A stretch of 64,000 nucleotides of DNA, from contig NC_045427.1 of NCBI RefSeq assembly GCF_902635505.1, positions 515,491,665 through 515,555,664 of the forward strand, in the 5' to 3' direction. The first letter of the stretch is position 1. Each line of letters opens with the position of its first letter. Under the pieces are notes generated by a model. It did not search any database, was not told the DNA's origin, and was given only the letters and a program-made list of their open reading frames with translations. This stretch comes from Sarcophilus harrisii (taxonomy: Eukaryota; Chordata; Mammalia; Dasyuromorphia; Dasyuridae). This document shows positions 22,530 to 33,859 of the stretch, one piece after another. The translations under genes were made by a program, and so were the position numbers.

Positions 22530-23840
22530 CAATTCAAGGCTAATAAAATGTTGCCTAGTAGAAGTCCTTAGGGGACCTACTTTAATGAATAGATAAGTGT
22601 GATCTTTAATTCAGAAAATCAATTATTTTTGCACGAGAATGATGCTTCTAAAGTACTTGAGAATACTTGACTGTGTGTTCTTTTAAGCTGGTTAAACATT
22701 CCCCCCAATCATTTTGTATTCACACTGTTTATTTGATTAGACTATTCATTCATTATAAATAACACAAAAATGAGCTTTAGCCCAGACCCTGTCCTAATTA
22801 TAAAAAATTAGTGAAGTACTGAGCTCTGATTTAATAGGGATTGTATTATGTTTCCAAGGTACTTGGGACATAGTGAGATAGAAAAGGAAAAGAGAAGAAA
22901 GGAGAAGAGAGGGATAGAGAAGACAAGAAGACAGGGGGGAAAATGGGGGTGAAGACAAAATTAGAGCAAGAGAGAAAGAGAAGAGAAACTTAAATGGAGA
23001 CAAAGATGAGTCACTGCATTCTTTTTCTGATTATTCCATAAAGTCATCTGAGTAACTGTTCTCTCTTCTTCTCTTCTTTCTCCAATAGAGATACCTTATT
23101 CCAAATGAGTAGGAAAAGATATGAGGTGCTAAGCTCTTCCTGACACTCACCCACAGATAACAGGAGTTTTGTACAAAGATCTGTAGGAACAGAGATATTA
23201 GTTGCAAGACAGTATCCTCCTTCCCACTGAACCAATGCCTTAAGCATTGAAAAACTGAGCCCTTTTCTTTACTAGATACAAGGCTTAATAAACCTTAGAC
23301 ATTCAACTACTACTAGTAGTTGGCAATGAGAAGTGGGGTAAAGGAACAGATGAAGAAGAAGGTGAATCCATTATTTTTATTTTTCTCTCCTCTTTTCCCA
23401 TGGAAGAAACATCCTCTAGTGGTTGATCCTAATCCTGGCACACAGTATAGGCATTAATGAGCCTGCCATGTTGAACTATAGCAAGAAATTCCTAATTCAG
23501 AATAAATATATTAAAAATGACTCCTATACAATAAAAATAGGATTCATAATAATTTTGATAGAAAAATTAGGCATACAAATTTTCCTAAAAGATTGAAAGG
23601 AATGGATTGTCAATGTATATCCTGGACCCAGTAGAGCCTACCATATGACTGTATCACAGAATTGTTCTGACCTTCATCCATGAAAAGTCTGAAGAGCTCA
23701 ATGCATTTTAAAAATTTATTTTGCTTCTTATAAGGAGGGAAATTTTGCCACAAAATTTCCAAATTATATTCAGATCTAGTTTGCAGGCAAGTTAAGAGGA
23801 AAGATAATATCTTCAATACTGTGCAGCTCAATTATAGGAA
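22530..23840. other. Unassigned AT-rich sequence
   Basis: About 1.3 kb including a GA-rich tract at about 22870-22995. No gene, named repeat or convincing frame. Confidence 0.45.
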
Positions 23841-23844
23841 TAAA

Positions 23845-24015
23845 AATATATGTTGTGGAAAGATGACTGGATTTCTGGAGTCAGAAAAATTGGGTCAAAT
23901 TCCAACTTTTGCACTTGCTATTTGAGACATCTTGGACAGGTCACTTAACTTGTTGGGATCTGGGTAAGTTAGATAGCCTCTAAGGTTCTTACAATTTTGA
24001 ATCTATGGTCCCATG
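23845..24015 (+). mobile_element. MIR-type SINE
   Basis: TTCTGGAGTCAGAAAAATTG, ATCTTGGACAGGTCACTTAA, TCTATGGTCCCATGATC. Confidence 0.75.
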
Positions 24016-24019
24016 ATCT

Positions 24020-24540
24020 TTTATTTGGCTAAAACTGTTGACTTGCTCCTTCTCTTTCCCCTTCATGAAGTCTGGGAAGATCACAGACAATCAAAACAAT
24101 TGAAGCCAAATGAAGAATCAGAGCCAGCATCTGGGCTTTTCCTCAGGGGTATGTAGTCTTTATTTGGAAATTCTTTCACACTATCACAAAACTAAGACAT
24201 GCGTTGGATTTTCTTTCTGGGCAAGATGGCAGTGGATAGGATGGGTGAAAAGAGTCCAACTGGAAAAGAAGAATTGGAACAAAGGATAAGACTCAAGGAT
24301 GGTATCTCTAGTAGGAAAAGGGGGAGTTGGCAATGAAGGGCATATCAGAACTCCAACAAGAATAAAGCAAAAATCCAATTATAGACATACTTAGTTCAAT
24401 TACAGAAGATTAGAAACACCCCTTATCCAGATAGAAAGAGAGAAATAAAAGAGGGGAACAAAATCAATTTAGGCCACATTTCTAGGTTAACATTCTTTCC
24501 TCCAAAGGAAATGAAATGGCCAGTCAACAATATTCTTTAT
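24020..24540. other. Unassigned sequence
   Basis: No repeat or gene recognised. Short frames only. Confidence 0.45.
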
Positions 24541-24544
24541 GGTA

Positions 24545-24735
24545 TGAACTCTGGAGGATTCAATAAGAATGAATGTTGGATTTGGGATCAGAGGAGCTGC
24601 ATTCAAATTCAGGCTGTCACTAACTATTTAGGTGACAATGAGCAAATGACTTAGACTTTCTGGGTCTGTGTTTCCTTCTCTATAAAATCTGTAAAATGGG
24701 AATAGACTTCCCTTTCAGCTCTGACCATGATCACA
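24545..24735 (+). mobile_element. MIR-type SINE
   Basis: GGATTTGGGATCAGAGGAGC, GTGACAATGAGCAAATGAC, CTATAAAATCTGTAAAATGG, TCAGCTCTGACCATGATC. Confidence 0.75.
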
Positions 24736-24739
24736 GGTA

Positions 24740-25955
24740 CAGGTACTTGATCCAATCAGATCTGATCTAGTATTCCTCCCCATAGCTTGGATTGCTTAAA
24801 AAAGGGGATGAGGGAGGAACCCAGAAAAGTATGTGCTTAATCCAATGAAGTGAATCATGAATGGTAGAATTTGGGACATCAGTTAAGAGAATATTTTGGG
24901 GATTCAGGGAGAAAGACTGGCACATAAAGTTTCCCAAATATCCTTTATATCATATCTTCTATCTAAGCAGAAAGATGAAGCTTTCTTCCCTCCTCTTACT
25001 CACTTGTTCATCTTTTTCAAAACCAACATTTCTTTATTTTCTTTCATCATGGCTGGATTAAGCTGAATTGGGCAGGGTTGGACTGGGCTGCTTTTTGGGA
25101 AATGAGTGTCATCAAACCAGGAAGGGAGAAGTGATGTGTTTTTCTCCACACCTTGAAGTCCATCCAGGCTCCTTGCCTGGCATATGTCTCCTCCCTCCCT
25201 CTCTCCTAGTGTACCTCCCAGGTACACTAGGAACCACAGACTATCAGAGCTGGAAGGAACCTAAAAACCCATGGTGCACAACTCCTTCATTTTATAGATG
25301 GGGCTCAGAAAGTTCCTGGGCCATGACCAAAAGCCAGGTTGCTTGACTTCCACTACAAAGCCCTTCCTACCTCAGCCCTCTGCCTCTGCTCATTCATACG
25401 TTTTGTTATTTATGCCGAGAGAGTGACAACAGTTTGCTGGCCCATCTAGGAAAAATTACTTAAAACCATTTCTCATGATCTGATCACTGATTTTTCATTT
25501 AATGGCCTCCAAACAGATCTCAGTTCCTGGATTGGCTTCTCAGATTTAGTATCAATCAGAATCAAGTGAGAATGACCTGGCAAGGAGCCAGATTTCTTGG
25601 AATAAGATGTTGGGGAGAGAAGTGGGTACACTTGGGGAGAGGAAACTTGGAGGATGATAGGGTCATGTGAAAGCTAAAACCACTGTAACCATAGGCATGG
25701 GGTAAAATCTGGAGCACAGGAAGAAGGAAGAAAAACAATTCTCTCAGTATTTCCAGGAACTAAAAATAGTGATCCTGCAACATACTAAACGCAGCCAGAG
25801 AATTGTTTATATAATAAACTATGAAATCTAGTTTTGCTATTAACTAGGTATGTGACCTTTAACAAATGAAAGAATTTGGAGTTGCAAAAGGTCATCAAAT
25901 CAATTCCATCCTCCCTTTTTTTTTAATCGAAAAGGAAACTAAGACCGAAAGTATA
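24740..25955. other. Mostly unassigned sequence
   Basis: Contains a worn MIR-like piece at about 25235-25330 (CAGAGCTGGAAGGAACCTA). The rest, including frames on both strands at 24861-25346, shows no recognisable gene. Confidence 0.45.
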
Positions 25956-25959
25956 CATC

Positions 25960-26310
25960 AATTAGTCAGCAAGCATTTATTAAGTGATTCCTAGGCACCA
26001 GGTGTTGTCAAGCACCAAGAATGTAAAGAAAAGCAAAAATCAGTCGTTGGGCTCTAGTAGCTTACATTCTAATAGAAAGACAACATATAATTACTGAGGG
26101 ACATACAAAATACACACCGAGTACATGGAAGGCAATCTGAGACAGGAAGCTATGAGCAGCTGGGAGGAGAAAGACAAATTATTTCAAGGGAGAAGTGGCT
26201 CTGGGGCTGGGCCTTCCTACTTAGGTGACTACAGGCAAGTCAGTCAGGCCACAAAGGAATGAGATTTGAGCTGTAGAGGGTGGAATTTCAGCTGAGTCTT
26301 GAAGGGAGCC
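25960..26310 (+). mobile_element. Mammal-wide long repeat fragment
   Basis: CAAGCATTTATTAAGTGATTC, CTAGGCACCAGGTGTTGTC, TAGCTTACATTCTAATAG, then a body ending GCTGAGTCTTGAAGGGAGCC. Confidence 0.6.
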
Positions 26311-26414
26311 AAGGACTTGCTCAAAGTTACCATGGTAATAAATAACAGAACAACCTCCCAAGGTATTCCGGTCCCAAATCACTCCTCTTTCGATAACTCT
26401 ACACTGTCTTCTTG

Positions 26415-26495
26415 TTTCACACTTCTCTGAACCTCAGCTTCTTCATCTGTAAAATGAAGATAAAATTCATACCTTCTACCAGAAGATTATAAAAA
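26415..26495 (+). mobile_element. MIR/THER1 fragment
   Basis: CTGAACCTCAGCTTCTTCAT and CTGTAAAATGAAGATAAAAT, directly before the 7SL retrocopy. Confidence 0.65.
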
Positions 26496-26502
26496 TGTGT
26501 AT

Positions 26503-26820
26503 GGCCAGTGGAAGCACACACCTGAGGAAGAGGTAATGGAGAACTTGAGCTCCAAAATTCTGAGCTCCAATGGTCTAAGATTGCACAACACAATCCAGCA
26601 ACAATATTTTGAACCACTGGGAACAGAAGGCCACCAGGCTGCCTAAGAAGAAAATTAGATAATTTAGCTTAAGCGATTCAGGTCGCCTAAGTGAGAAATG
26701 GAGTATTTAAAGCTCCCTTCCCAATCTGTGGTGGAATCAAACCTCCAGTGGTCACTGTACTTCAGCCTAGGCAAGATAGGAAGATCCAGACTCAAAATAA
26801 TAATAATAATAATAATAAAA
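26503..26820 (+). pseudogene. 7SL (SRP) RNA retrocopy
   Basis: Reads as a decayed, near-complete 7SL RNA followed by an (AAT)n tail. Landmarks in order: GGCCAGTGGAAGCACACACC (5' domain), ACTTGAGCTCC, CAATAT, GGCCACCAGGCTGCCTAAG (S domain; human 7SL has GACCACCAGGTTGCCTAAG), CAGGTCGCC, and CACTGTACTTCAGCCTAGGC near the 3' end, the segment human Alu also carries. The S domain shows this comes from full 7SL RNA, not from a dimeric Alu. Substitutions and a 5'-domain deletion make it non-functional. Flanks 'AAAATGTGT' and 'AAAAGTATGTG' may be worn target duplications. Confidence 0.85.
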
Positions 26821-27189
26821 GTATGTGCTAATTATTTTATTATTGTTTCCTCTACTTGGAAAACTTACTTACCCCCTTTGTGGCTGAACACGTTATCCAT
26901 CCATCAAGGCCCAACTCCAGGTCCACTTCCCTCTTGAAGTAATTTGTCTTTAGTTTACACAGCTAGTCTGTGCACCATTCAGGCTTCTTAAATCCTAAAA
27001 TTTAATCACGGCCTCGACACTCTTTAGACAAGAAAGTAAAGTGACCTTAAGGTATTTGGTATTTTATGAAGATTTGCAATTGAAACAAAAATGTACTTTC
27101 CTGTGACCTCACTTGCTAGTGACAAATTCCCACCGGAGGAAGAGACCCAATGCTGGAGCCCACTTAGAAGTCTAAAATAATAATAAGTA

Positions 27190-27760
27190 CTATTATTACC
27201 AAGTGGTCCTAAAGAAAGCAGGCAGGGGAGCAGGAGAAAGGGATAGTAGGCAGTTAGGAGGCAGTGTTTGACTGCCAGCAGAGGAGAAGCCCTGGGCCAT
27301 GTGGTGTTTGTTTTACCAGCACTTAACGGTTGTTCTGCAGAAGCCGAGAACAAAGTGGTGTTCTTGAGTCAATATTGTTCCAGGAAACAATGTCACTGGG
27401 TTGTTCTCTTGATGTTGCTGGTAGAACAGGGCAGCCCTTGGGCTGAAGCTGATATGATTTCCCCAGAATGCTTTTTTCCAGAGATGTTTGCCAAGGCAGA
27501 TTAGGATCACAAAGCACAACATGTTTATTCTTGCCGATGAGATTAGCAGCTTTGGAGGTGTTTTTTTCTCTCTGAGAAAGAAGAGTTTGGAGTTTGAATC
27601 CAAGTTCCCCATAATGAAGCCAGGCCAGTCTCCAATTGAGCCTGGGGAGTGAGTAAGCCAAAGTTGAGAGGAGGGAACCCTCTGGTAACTAAGGATTTCA
27701 TTATCCTGAGAATGCTGGACTCACTTTCTCCCTAGAATATGGGTTTTGGGGAGAAAAGGG
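27190..27760. other. Repeat-poor block, possible conserved non-coding sequence
   Basis: About 570 bp with no repeat signature, balanced GC and open frames of 78-112 codons on both strands, none with a recognisable domain. Open frames on both strands with no coding signal are what slow-changing non-coding DNA can give. Candidate regulatory element. Confidence 0.35.
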
Positions 27761-27835
27761 CTGAAAAGTTTGTACTCAGAGGAAGCTCATTGGGATTCTC
27801 TTTGGAGGTCTTCCAAAACCAAGGACTGGATCACA

Positions 27836-28505
27836 CTTTTGGAGCTGAAAAAGATATCAGAGGCCATCCAGTCCAACACCTCCTTTGCTCCATTTTACCA
27901 ACAAAATTAGGAAATTGAAGCAGGTTGTGTGGAATGTAGAAAACCCTTACCCAAAATGACTACTCAGAGATCACTCAAAATAGAAAGCAGGTTTATTAAA
28001 TTTCCGGAGGATGAGCCATTCTATCATGAGATAAGGAAAGAGAAAACTCTTAGTAGGATGGCTGAAGAAATAGTAAAGATACACAGCTTTTATACAAGAG
28101 ATTACATCACAAGTAAGAGAGCATTGAGAAGGGGAGGGGGAGACATCTAATTGGTTGTTGCTATTCGAAGAGATTGGAATGGAAGGTTTCTGTTTCCCCC
28201 AAATCACCTAATTTCTAGGAAACAGAAAATCAGGCCTTCAGGCTTCAGATATAGCTGGCCAAGGCTCAAGTAAATATGGGCCTGCACATAGTCACAGGGG
28301 AAACACAGAAATAATGAAAATAAAATACAGAAAAAGAATTCACAGATTCCTGTAAGTTCTTCACCTTATCTCTCTCTTCCACACAAGGTTAAGAGAGGCT
28401 AATTCATGGAGTTTAAGTGCCCAAAGAAACACAGGTAATTTCAAAAATCAAATTTGAATCCAGGCCCATCTAACTTTATAGCCAGGGTGCCTGAACTTTA
28501 CCAAA
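27836..28505 (-). mobile_element. MIR-type SINE split by the LTR at 27926
   Basis: Left half CATTTTACC to GGAAATTGAAGCAGGT and right half AGGTTAAGAGAGGC to GAATCCAGGCCCATC form one inverted MIR when the LTR and one AGGT copy are set aside. Confidence 0.75.
27926..28385 (-). mobile_element. Solo LTR of an endogenous retrovirus
   Basis: A 460-bp LTR fossil. Its termini are inverted repeats TGTGTGGAA and TTCCACACA. It is flanked by a perfect 4-bp target duplication AGGT (27922-27925 and 28386-28389). On the - strand a TATAAAA box (28094-28088) precedes an AATAAA (27997-27992), giving U3-R-U5 order. It interrupts a MIR-type SINE whose halves resume on both sides. A 4-bp duplication suits gammaretrovirus-like (class I) elements. 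No internal region lies beside it. Confidence 0.85.
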
Positions 28506-28509
28506 ACTT

Positions 28510-29225
28510 TAAACCAAAACTTTACTCCATTGTCCCCTTGATTGGCGCTTTAAGTTGGTCCTCTATTTCTTAGACAACATCATTCTTTTTCATGTTATAG
28601 TAAAATAGAGCTCTGAACAGAGTAGATAATAGATGCTAGTAATGATGGTGATAGAGACAAGAATGAAAATACAGTAATTATGGCAATAACTAATGGTCCT
28701 AGTTGTTGTTTGTCCTTTGTTCTCAAATTATCACAATGAAGTACAGTAGTGGTGATAATGGTAATGATGTCAGTGACTACACTGGGGAGGATGATAATGG
28801 TGGTAATGAGCCCTGTACACTGGTTTCTCCGGGCTGTAGACACTTCTGAAAGGTCTGTTCACATATTGGTACAACTGTTGCTTCCTCGTCCCTTGTGTTT
28901 CTTTAACAACTCTTGATTAGACACTTTTCTCCTATCACTGTCTGAGTCAGTGAGAAAAGCAAGAATATCTCCCAGAAAAGTTTGGGACAGAGGTTGGGGC
29001 AGCTCCAGCCAAGTCCTTTCAGGTGAGGCCTTGAGACAAAGCAATTGCAGAGTATTGAGAAGCCATCCTCAGAACCCCTAGGCCTGGCTGGGTTAATGCT
29101 TCTGGCAGGCCCAAACCAACATCTCCCATTAAAGCTACCTCTGCTCCCATTGATTATTCTCTAATAAGACAGCAGGTGAGTTATAACCAGGAAGCACTGA
29201 GGATATGAAGTGCTTTTTAAAAAAT
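28510..29225. other. Mostly unassigned sequence with a SINE fragment
   Basis: An inverted piece of the 'GAGAACGAAGGACAA' SINE lies at about 28690-28760 (GTTGTTTGTCCTTTGTTCTC), beside a GATGGTGATAATGG-type low-complexity stretch. No gene seen. Confidence 0.5.
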
Positions 29226-29229
29226 CTTA

Positions 29230-29455
29230 TATTTGTTTAGCAAATATCCTTTTTAAAGCATTTGACATTCATCATCTCATCCGATCTTGTGTAACAGAGA
29301 AAAGATTAGTTTTTCCATTTAACAGTTCAGGAAATTGAGGCCTAGAGAAGTGAAATAATTTCTGCCAGGGGTAGCTGTATAAGACATTTCTAGAGTGAAT
29401 AGAAGGTTAGATTCAATGATTTCTAAGGGCCCATCCAACCCTTAAAATACTATGC
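29230..29455 (-). mobile_element. THER1/MIR-type SINE
   Basis: CATTCATCATCTCATCCGATC, CAGGAAATTGAGGCCTAGAG, then a second MIR-like end near 29400-29455. Confidence 0.65.
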
Positions 29456-29549
29456 TATGGCCCCATATACACAGTTAAAGACAAAGTCAAAACTAAACTC
29501 AGCTCTGTTATTTTCTCACCCAGAGATCCTTTCATTATACCATGTTGTC

Positions 29550-29830
29550 TTCAATTTAATTTAATAAATATTTATTAAGTGTATATACAGTGCACATGAT
29601 AAGGGGTCTAGGGACACAGATTCGAAAAATCATATATTCTTTTCCCTCAAGAAGCTTTCAATCTGTTAATAATAATTATTATCATAATGATAGCTGGTAT
29701 TTATATAGTGCTTTATATTCCACAAAGTGCTTTCTTATACCTTATCTTATTTGAATCTCATAACAATCCTATGAGTCATGAAGTACAAATGTTATCCCCA
29801 TTCTACATGTGAATTTTATGGACTCACAAC
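29550..29830. mobile_element. Mammal-wide repeat fragment followed by inverted THER1 SINE
   Basis: 29555-29660 carries AATAAATATTTATTAAGTG and CCCTCAAGAAGCTTTCAATC on the + strand. 29665-29830 carries GCTGGTATTTATATAGTGC, CACAAAGTGCTTTCTTATAC and TATCCCCATTCTACATGTG, an inverted THER1 tail. Confidence 0.65.
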
Positions 29831-29834
29831 ATCA

Positions 29835-30415
29835 ATGAATTGAAGGATTTTAGTTTCTTCTCTGAAGCCATCTGGTCAATCATAAAAGTGTAATACAATC
29901 TCAAGGCCACTATCCTAACCTGTAGATTAGAACTCCAGAGAGTGACTGTTACTTCTTACCTAGAGATTCTCAGTATAAATCCTGAAGGGTTGGGAAATTT
30001 TCTTGACATCATGGCTCGTGAAGTTCCACTCAGGTACTTTCTCATTGATTATCAGATGACATCATGTAGCCAGCCAGATATTTAACTTTTAGAAATAGGT
30101 CTTACTAAGAGAGTAGAATATGAGTAGTTAGTACAAAAATAACATCACCACCTCCCAATCCAACACCATGAGTATAATTTTTGAACACATGTGGCAAAGA
30201 GAGAAACACAGCTTTTAGAAGACTTCTTGCTAAGAATTATTTTCTCCCCTTCATAGGACCCTCATGAATTTTCTTATGCATAATATAGCTTCCTACTGGA
30301 CTCCTTATAGAGTCCCAAAACTTCCTTTTTCTGTGTGTCTAATTTGTCCTTAGTTCCTAATGCAGATGTCACCACTGACCATTGCCATTCCAGAACACTT
30401 CCCCAGAATCCTGAT
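29835..30415. other. Unassigned sequence
   Basis: Weak L3-like similarity near 29840-29950. No gene recognised. Confidence 0.4.
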
Positions 30416-30540
30416 AAGAAAATTAAATCCTAGGTTTGGCAATTGTCAATGCTGTAAAATTATCCATACATATAACTTGTAAATAAAAAGCTATTCAAAA
30501 TTAATTAATTAATTTAAAAAAAAAAAGAAAATTAAATCCT
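30416..30540 (+). mobile_element. Short retroposon insertion with 16-bp target duplication
   Basis: AAGAAAATTAAATCCT occurs at 30416-30431 and again at 30525-30540. Between the copies lie about 93 bp starting AGGTTTGGCAATTGTC, containing AATAAAAAGC, and ending in TTAATTAATTAATTT plus an A-run. This is the signature of target-primed reverse transcription of a 5'-truncated RNA. The source family is not certain; a LINE or other transcript 3' end is most likely. Confidence 0.8.
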
Positions 30541-30999
30541 CCAATTCTTCAGAGTTCATAAAGTCATTGCCTGATAAAGGGGAAAGGGAATAAAGACAGA
30601 GGGTCTTCTCATCTGCTTTCAAGTGCTTCCTTGTCAGAGGTTTGCCAGGAACTACTCATTCCTCTAGGCTGCAGACACTCAAATGCTCAGATTCTTAAAT
30701 AGCTTGCTGTTTTACACAAAACCACCAAGCATAAATCTCTTCAGCCAAATCCAATATAATTGCTCCAATCCTTCCCTATTTGATTAACCAGGTTGTTAGC
30801 ACCTAATCTAATGACTTGGAGTGATTGATTGATTGATTTGCTAAACATGTCTAGACATTGTTCCACCTAGTCCATACTTCTGATTGATTGATTAAATCTC
30901 TAATTACAGTGATCTGTAATTACTTAATTAGAGGTATAGAACACCCACATCCCTTCCAAACATCTCTTACAAAAGTAAGCAAGCAACATATATTAATAA

Positions 31000-31065
31000 T
31001 GCTAGGCACTCTGGGAGACATTGTGACAAAAGTGAAATAATCCTAGTCTTTAAACTGCTGACATT

Positions 31066-31103
<38 letters not shown>

Positions 31104-31520
31104 GGAATATATAAATATATATATACACAAAGGAATATATAAAACTAAACATAAGTTCATTTCAGGGGTAGGCACTAATAGGGAAGAGACTAGGAAAAGA
31201 TTAAGGTAAAGATGATGCTTGAGTTAAGCAAGTCCTAAAGGAAACTAGATATTTTATGAGATAGAAAGAAAACCTACCAATCATGAGGAGCAGTCCAGGC
31301 AAAGGCACAGAAGTGAGAGAATGTCACATGTGGGATAATAAAAAGGCCAGTTTGGCTAGAGTATTTCAATGTATAATTATGCTGGTGATGATAGCTTGGA
31401 GCCAGATTATAAGGGGCTCTATATGCCAAATAGAGAAGTTGATACGGGATCCTGGAGAAAATAGGGAGCCACAGGAGTTGAGTAGGAAAGTGATGTGGTC
31501 AGAACTACACTTTAGTTTAA
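31000..31520 (+). mobile_element. Long mammal-wide repeat with internal (TA)n
   Basis: TGCTAGGCACTCTGGGAGAC, a TA microsatellite (31068-31098), AGTCCAGGCAAAGGCACAG, GGAGCCACAGGAGTTGAGTA and AAAGTGATGTGGTCAGAAC. Same block order as 7685-8150. Confidence 0.6.
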
Positions 31521-31989
31521 TGATATCTGAAAAAGAAACTCTTCTGCAATATACCACACAAGTATTCATTCATTTATGAAGGGAATGCTACTATAAGATT
31601 GTTTTATAGCTTTTGTTTTCAAGTACCATTTCCCAACAACATCAAAAACCCTAAGTAATTTTGTTTTAAATCCTAAGATTTTCTTTCACTCAATCCTTTC
31701 TATATAATGATTCCTTACTCTCATCTAAGTCTCCATCATTCCCACAATGATTCAGCAAGAAACAGTCAATGGGTAGGGGTCACTCAATGAGTAATAAAGT
31801 CAATCCTTTGAGTAACTTAGGTTACTCAGGGAGAAAAGGTCTGAATATAGGCCTTTACCTAAGATGAAGGATTGACTGCAGCTCTAGGGTGGTTCTGGAT
31901 GATCTCTGGGCCTTTCCCCATTTTCTAATCATTGCTACACACAGAGTTAGTACCACACAATTTAGCATTGGGTGACACAGCGGCTTACA

Positions 31990-32195
31990 TGGTTTCCTTC
32001 TGTGTAATGCTATATGCCTTATTTCTACATTTGACTATAGACTCTATAAGGGCAGGAACCATTTCAATTTAAAAGTCAATTCAACAAATATTTCATTAAG
32101 CATTTACTATGTGCCAGCCACTATGCTAGGCTCTGTGGATACTAAGATGAAACAGTCCCTCCTTCCATGGAGCTTTTATTCTACTACCAGTTGCT
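31990..32195 (+). mobile_element. L2-like end followed by mammal-wide repeat fragment
   Basis: GACTCTATAAGGGCAGGAAC, then CAACAAATATTTCATTAAGC, TACTATGTGCCAGCCACTAT and CTTCCATGGAGCTTTTATTC. Confidence 0.65.
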
Positions 32196-32199
32196 ATCT

Positions 32200-32665
32200 C
32201 TTCCCTAGGTCTGTTCTTTCCAGCCTAGCCATTCTCATCAGGATGGTCTGCTTCTATAGTGGGGAGTGGCTCCATCCCACGTTTAGCATTCTCCAAAATC
32301 ACTGCTTCCATCAGGCATCTCTTTTCCTGTGTGGTAGACTAGCTTTGAATCCATCTAGGCTTAAAGCCACAGCACCGACCACAAGTACAACCTTTCCTTG
32401 GCTCACTTTGTCCTTCCTCCCTCCACCTTAATCATATTCTGATACTTTGATACTGATTTTTCTCATTCTCACTTTGGTAAATAGCAACCAAGTCTTATTT
32501 ACAGAAATCATATTGATTCTGTGTTGCGGATTGCAGTGTCAAGATGATAAAAGTTAATTACTTATTATTTGGAAGTTAACTTGCCCAGAAGCTAGAATTC
32601 ACTAATTGACTGGATCTGGTGGGTAATGTGTGTTTCTTTAAGCTTACCAGATTTTCATTTCCTAC
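32200..32665. other. Unassigned sequence, possibly decayed L2
   Basis: C/T-rich left half with L2-like character (to about 32440); nothing recognised after that. Confidence 0.35.
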
Positions 32666-32671
32666 ACTCAT

Positions 32672-32995
32672 GTCATATTGGAAAGAGCTCTGAACAGGGA
32701 GTCTGAGCCCTGGGGCTCCATCCTAGCCCTGACAAAGACTTAGTGTATGACCTGGGGTAAATCTCTTAGCCCTCCTAAGATTCAGTTTTTTCATTTACCA
32801 AAGGGAAATAGTCGTACCTGACCTGCCGATTACCAGTCTCACAGCGTTATTGTAAAAAGGTGTCATGGTGAAAAGGAAAGAGGAAAGGGCCCTTTACTAG
32901 TCATTTGCAAGCTGTTTGACATCAGACAAGTTAATTTGTTATGAACCTCAAGGTCTTTTCTGGATCTGAAGTTCTGTGACTATAGAATTCAGTGA
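32672..32995 (+). mobile_element. MIR/THER1-type SINE cluster
   Basis: GCTCTGAACAGGGAGTCTGA, GTGTATGACCTGGGGTAAAT, GTTTTTTCATTTACCAAAGG, followed by a second MIR-like end (CTCAAGGTCTTTTCTGGATC). Confidence 0.7.
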
Positions 32996-33007
32996 CAGAG
33001 TGTCTTG

Positions 33008-33590
33008 GAAATCATTGTGAGGGCTGTGGTCTTCGCTGAGTTTGGAGTCAAAAGAATGGAGTTGGAATCCCATGTTTGCCACTTAAGACTTTTATGACAT
33101 GGGTCATTCACTTAACTTCTCTCTAGGTTTTAGTTTCCCAATGTATAATTTGAGAAGGTGGAAGTAGTTGTCCTCTGAAGAATCTGATTCTATGCTTGTA
33201 GGATCAAATACCACTATAAGAAGTTATTGATTTTTGTATTTGGGGGTCATATTTTATTGGTACAAGGAACATCCTGTACTAGTGTAGATTAGTACTAGCT
33301 CTGGAATCTATAGAGCCAGAGAGACACACTCAGGATCATATAATTAGTATATGTCAAAGGCAAGATTTGAACTCAAGCGTTCCTGATGCCAGACCTGTAT
33401 CCATTAGGCCTCTACTTGTTCAGCATTCTATGGTATGATAGAAAAAATTTGATTTGTAATTAGATGGCCAAATTTAAGCTTCTGGCTCTTCTACTTACCC
33501 AACTATAATACACTTTCATTCTCTGATCCCAGTTTTATCATCTGTTAATGAAGAGGGTTCTGTGACCATCAGGGTCCAGAACAGAGGATG
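33008..33590. mobile_element. Three MIR-type SINE fragments
   Basis: 33008-33200 (+) has TTTGGAGTCAAAAGAATGGA and TTTTAGTTTCCCAATGTA. 33290-33415 (-) has AAGATTTGAACTCAAGCG and TGATGCCAGACCTGTATCCA. 33430-33590 (+) has CTCTGATCCCAGTTTTATC. Confidence 0.65.
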
Positions 33591-33859
33591 CTGTGATGAG
33601 TGTCTCAGGTTAGGTATTAGTAATGGAGAGGAGGGGGTCCTGAGGTAATGGGCCTGGTGAGACAAAGCAGAGGAAAGGGAAGTTCAGAGGGTATTCTCCC
33701 ACTCTGGAAGACTATCAGGCAGGGCATGCAAACAAGAAACGATGAAAATAAATTTTGACCTATTTCACAATTTTTCCATGGTCAAGATTCCAGGGTTTCC
33801 TTTAGAGTTCTCTCCTCTCAGACTCATCCATCCTTTCGGTTTCTGTTCAAAATTATAGC

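Noticed and set aside
26503-26820. Alu or other 7SL-derived SINE
   Set aside because: It retains the 7SL S domain, which Alu and B1 lack.
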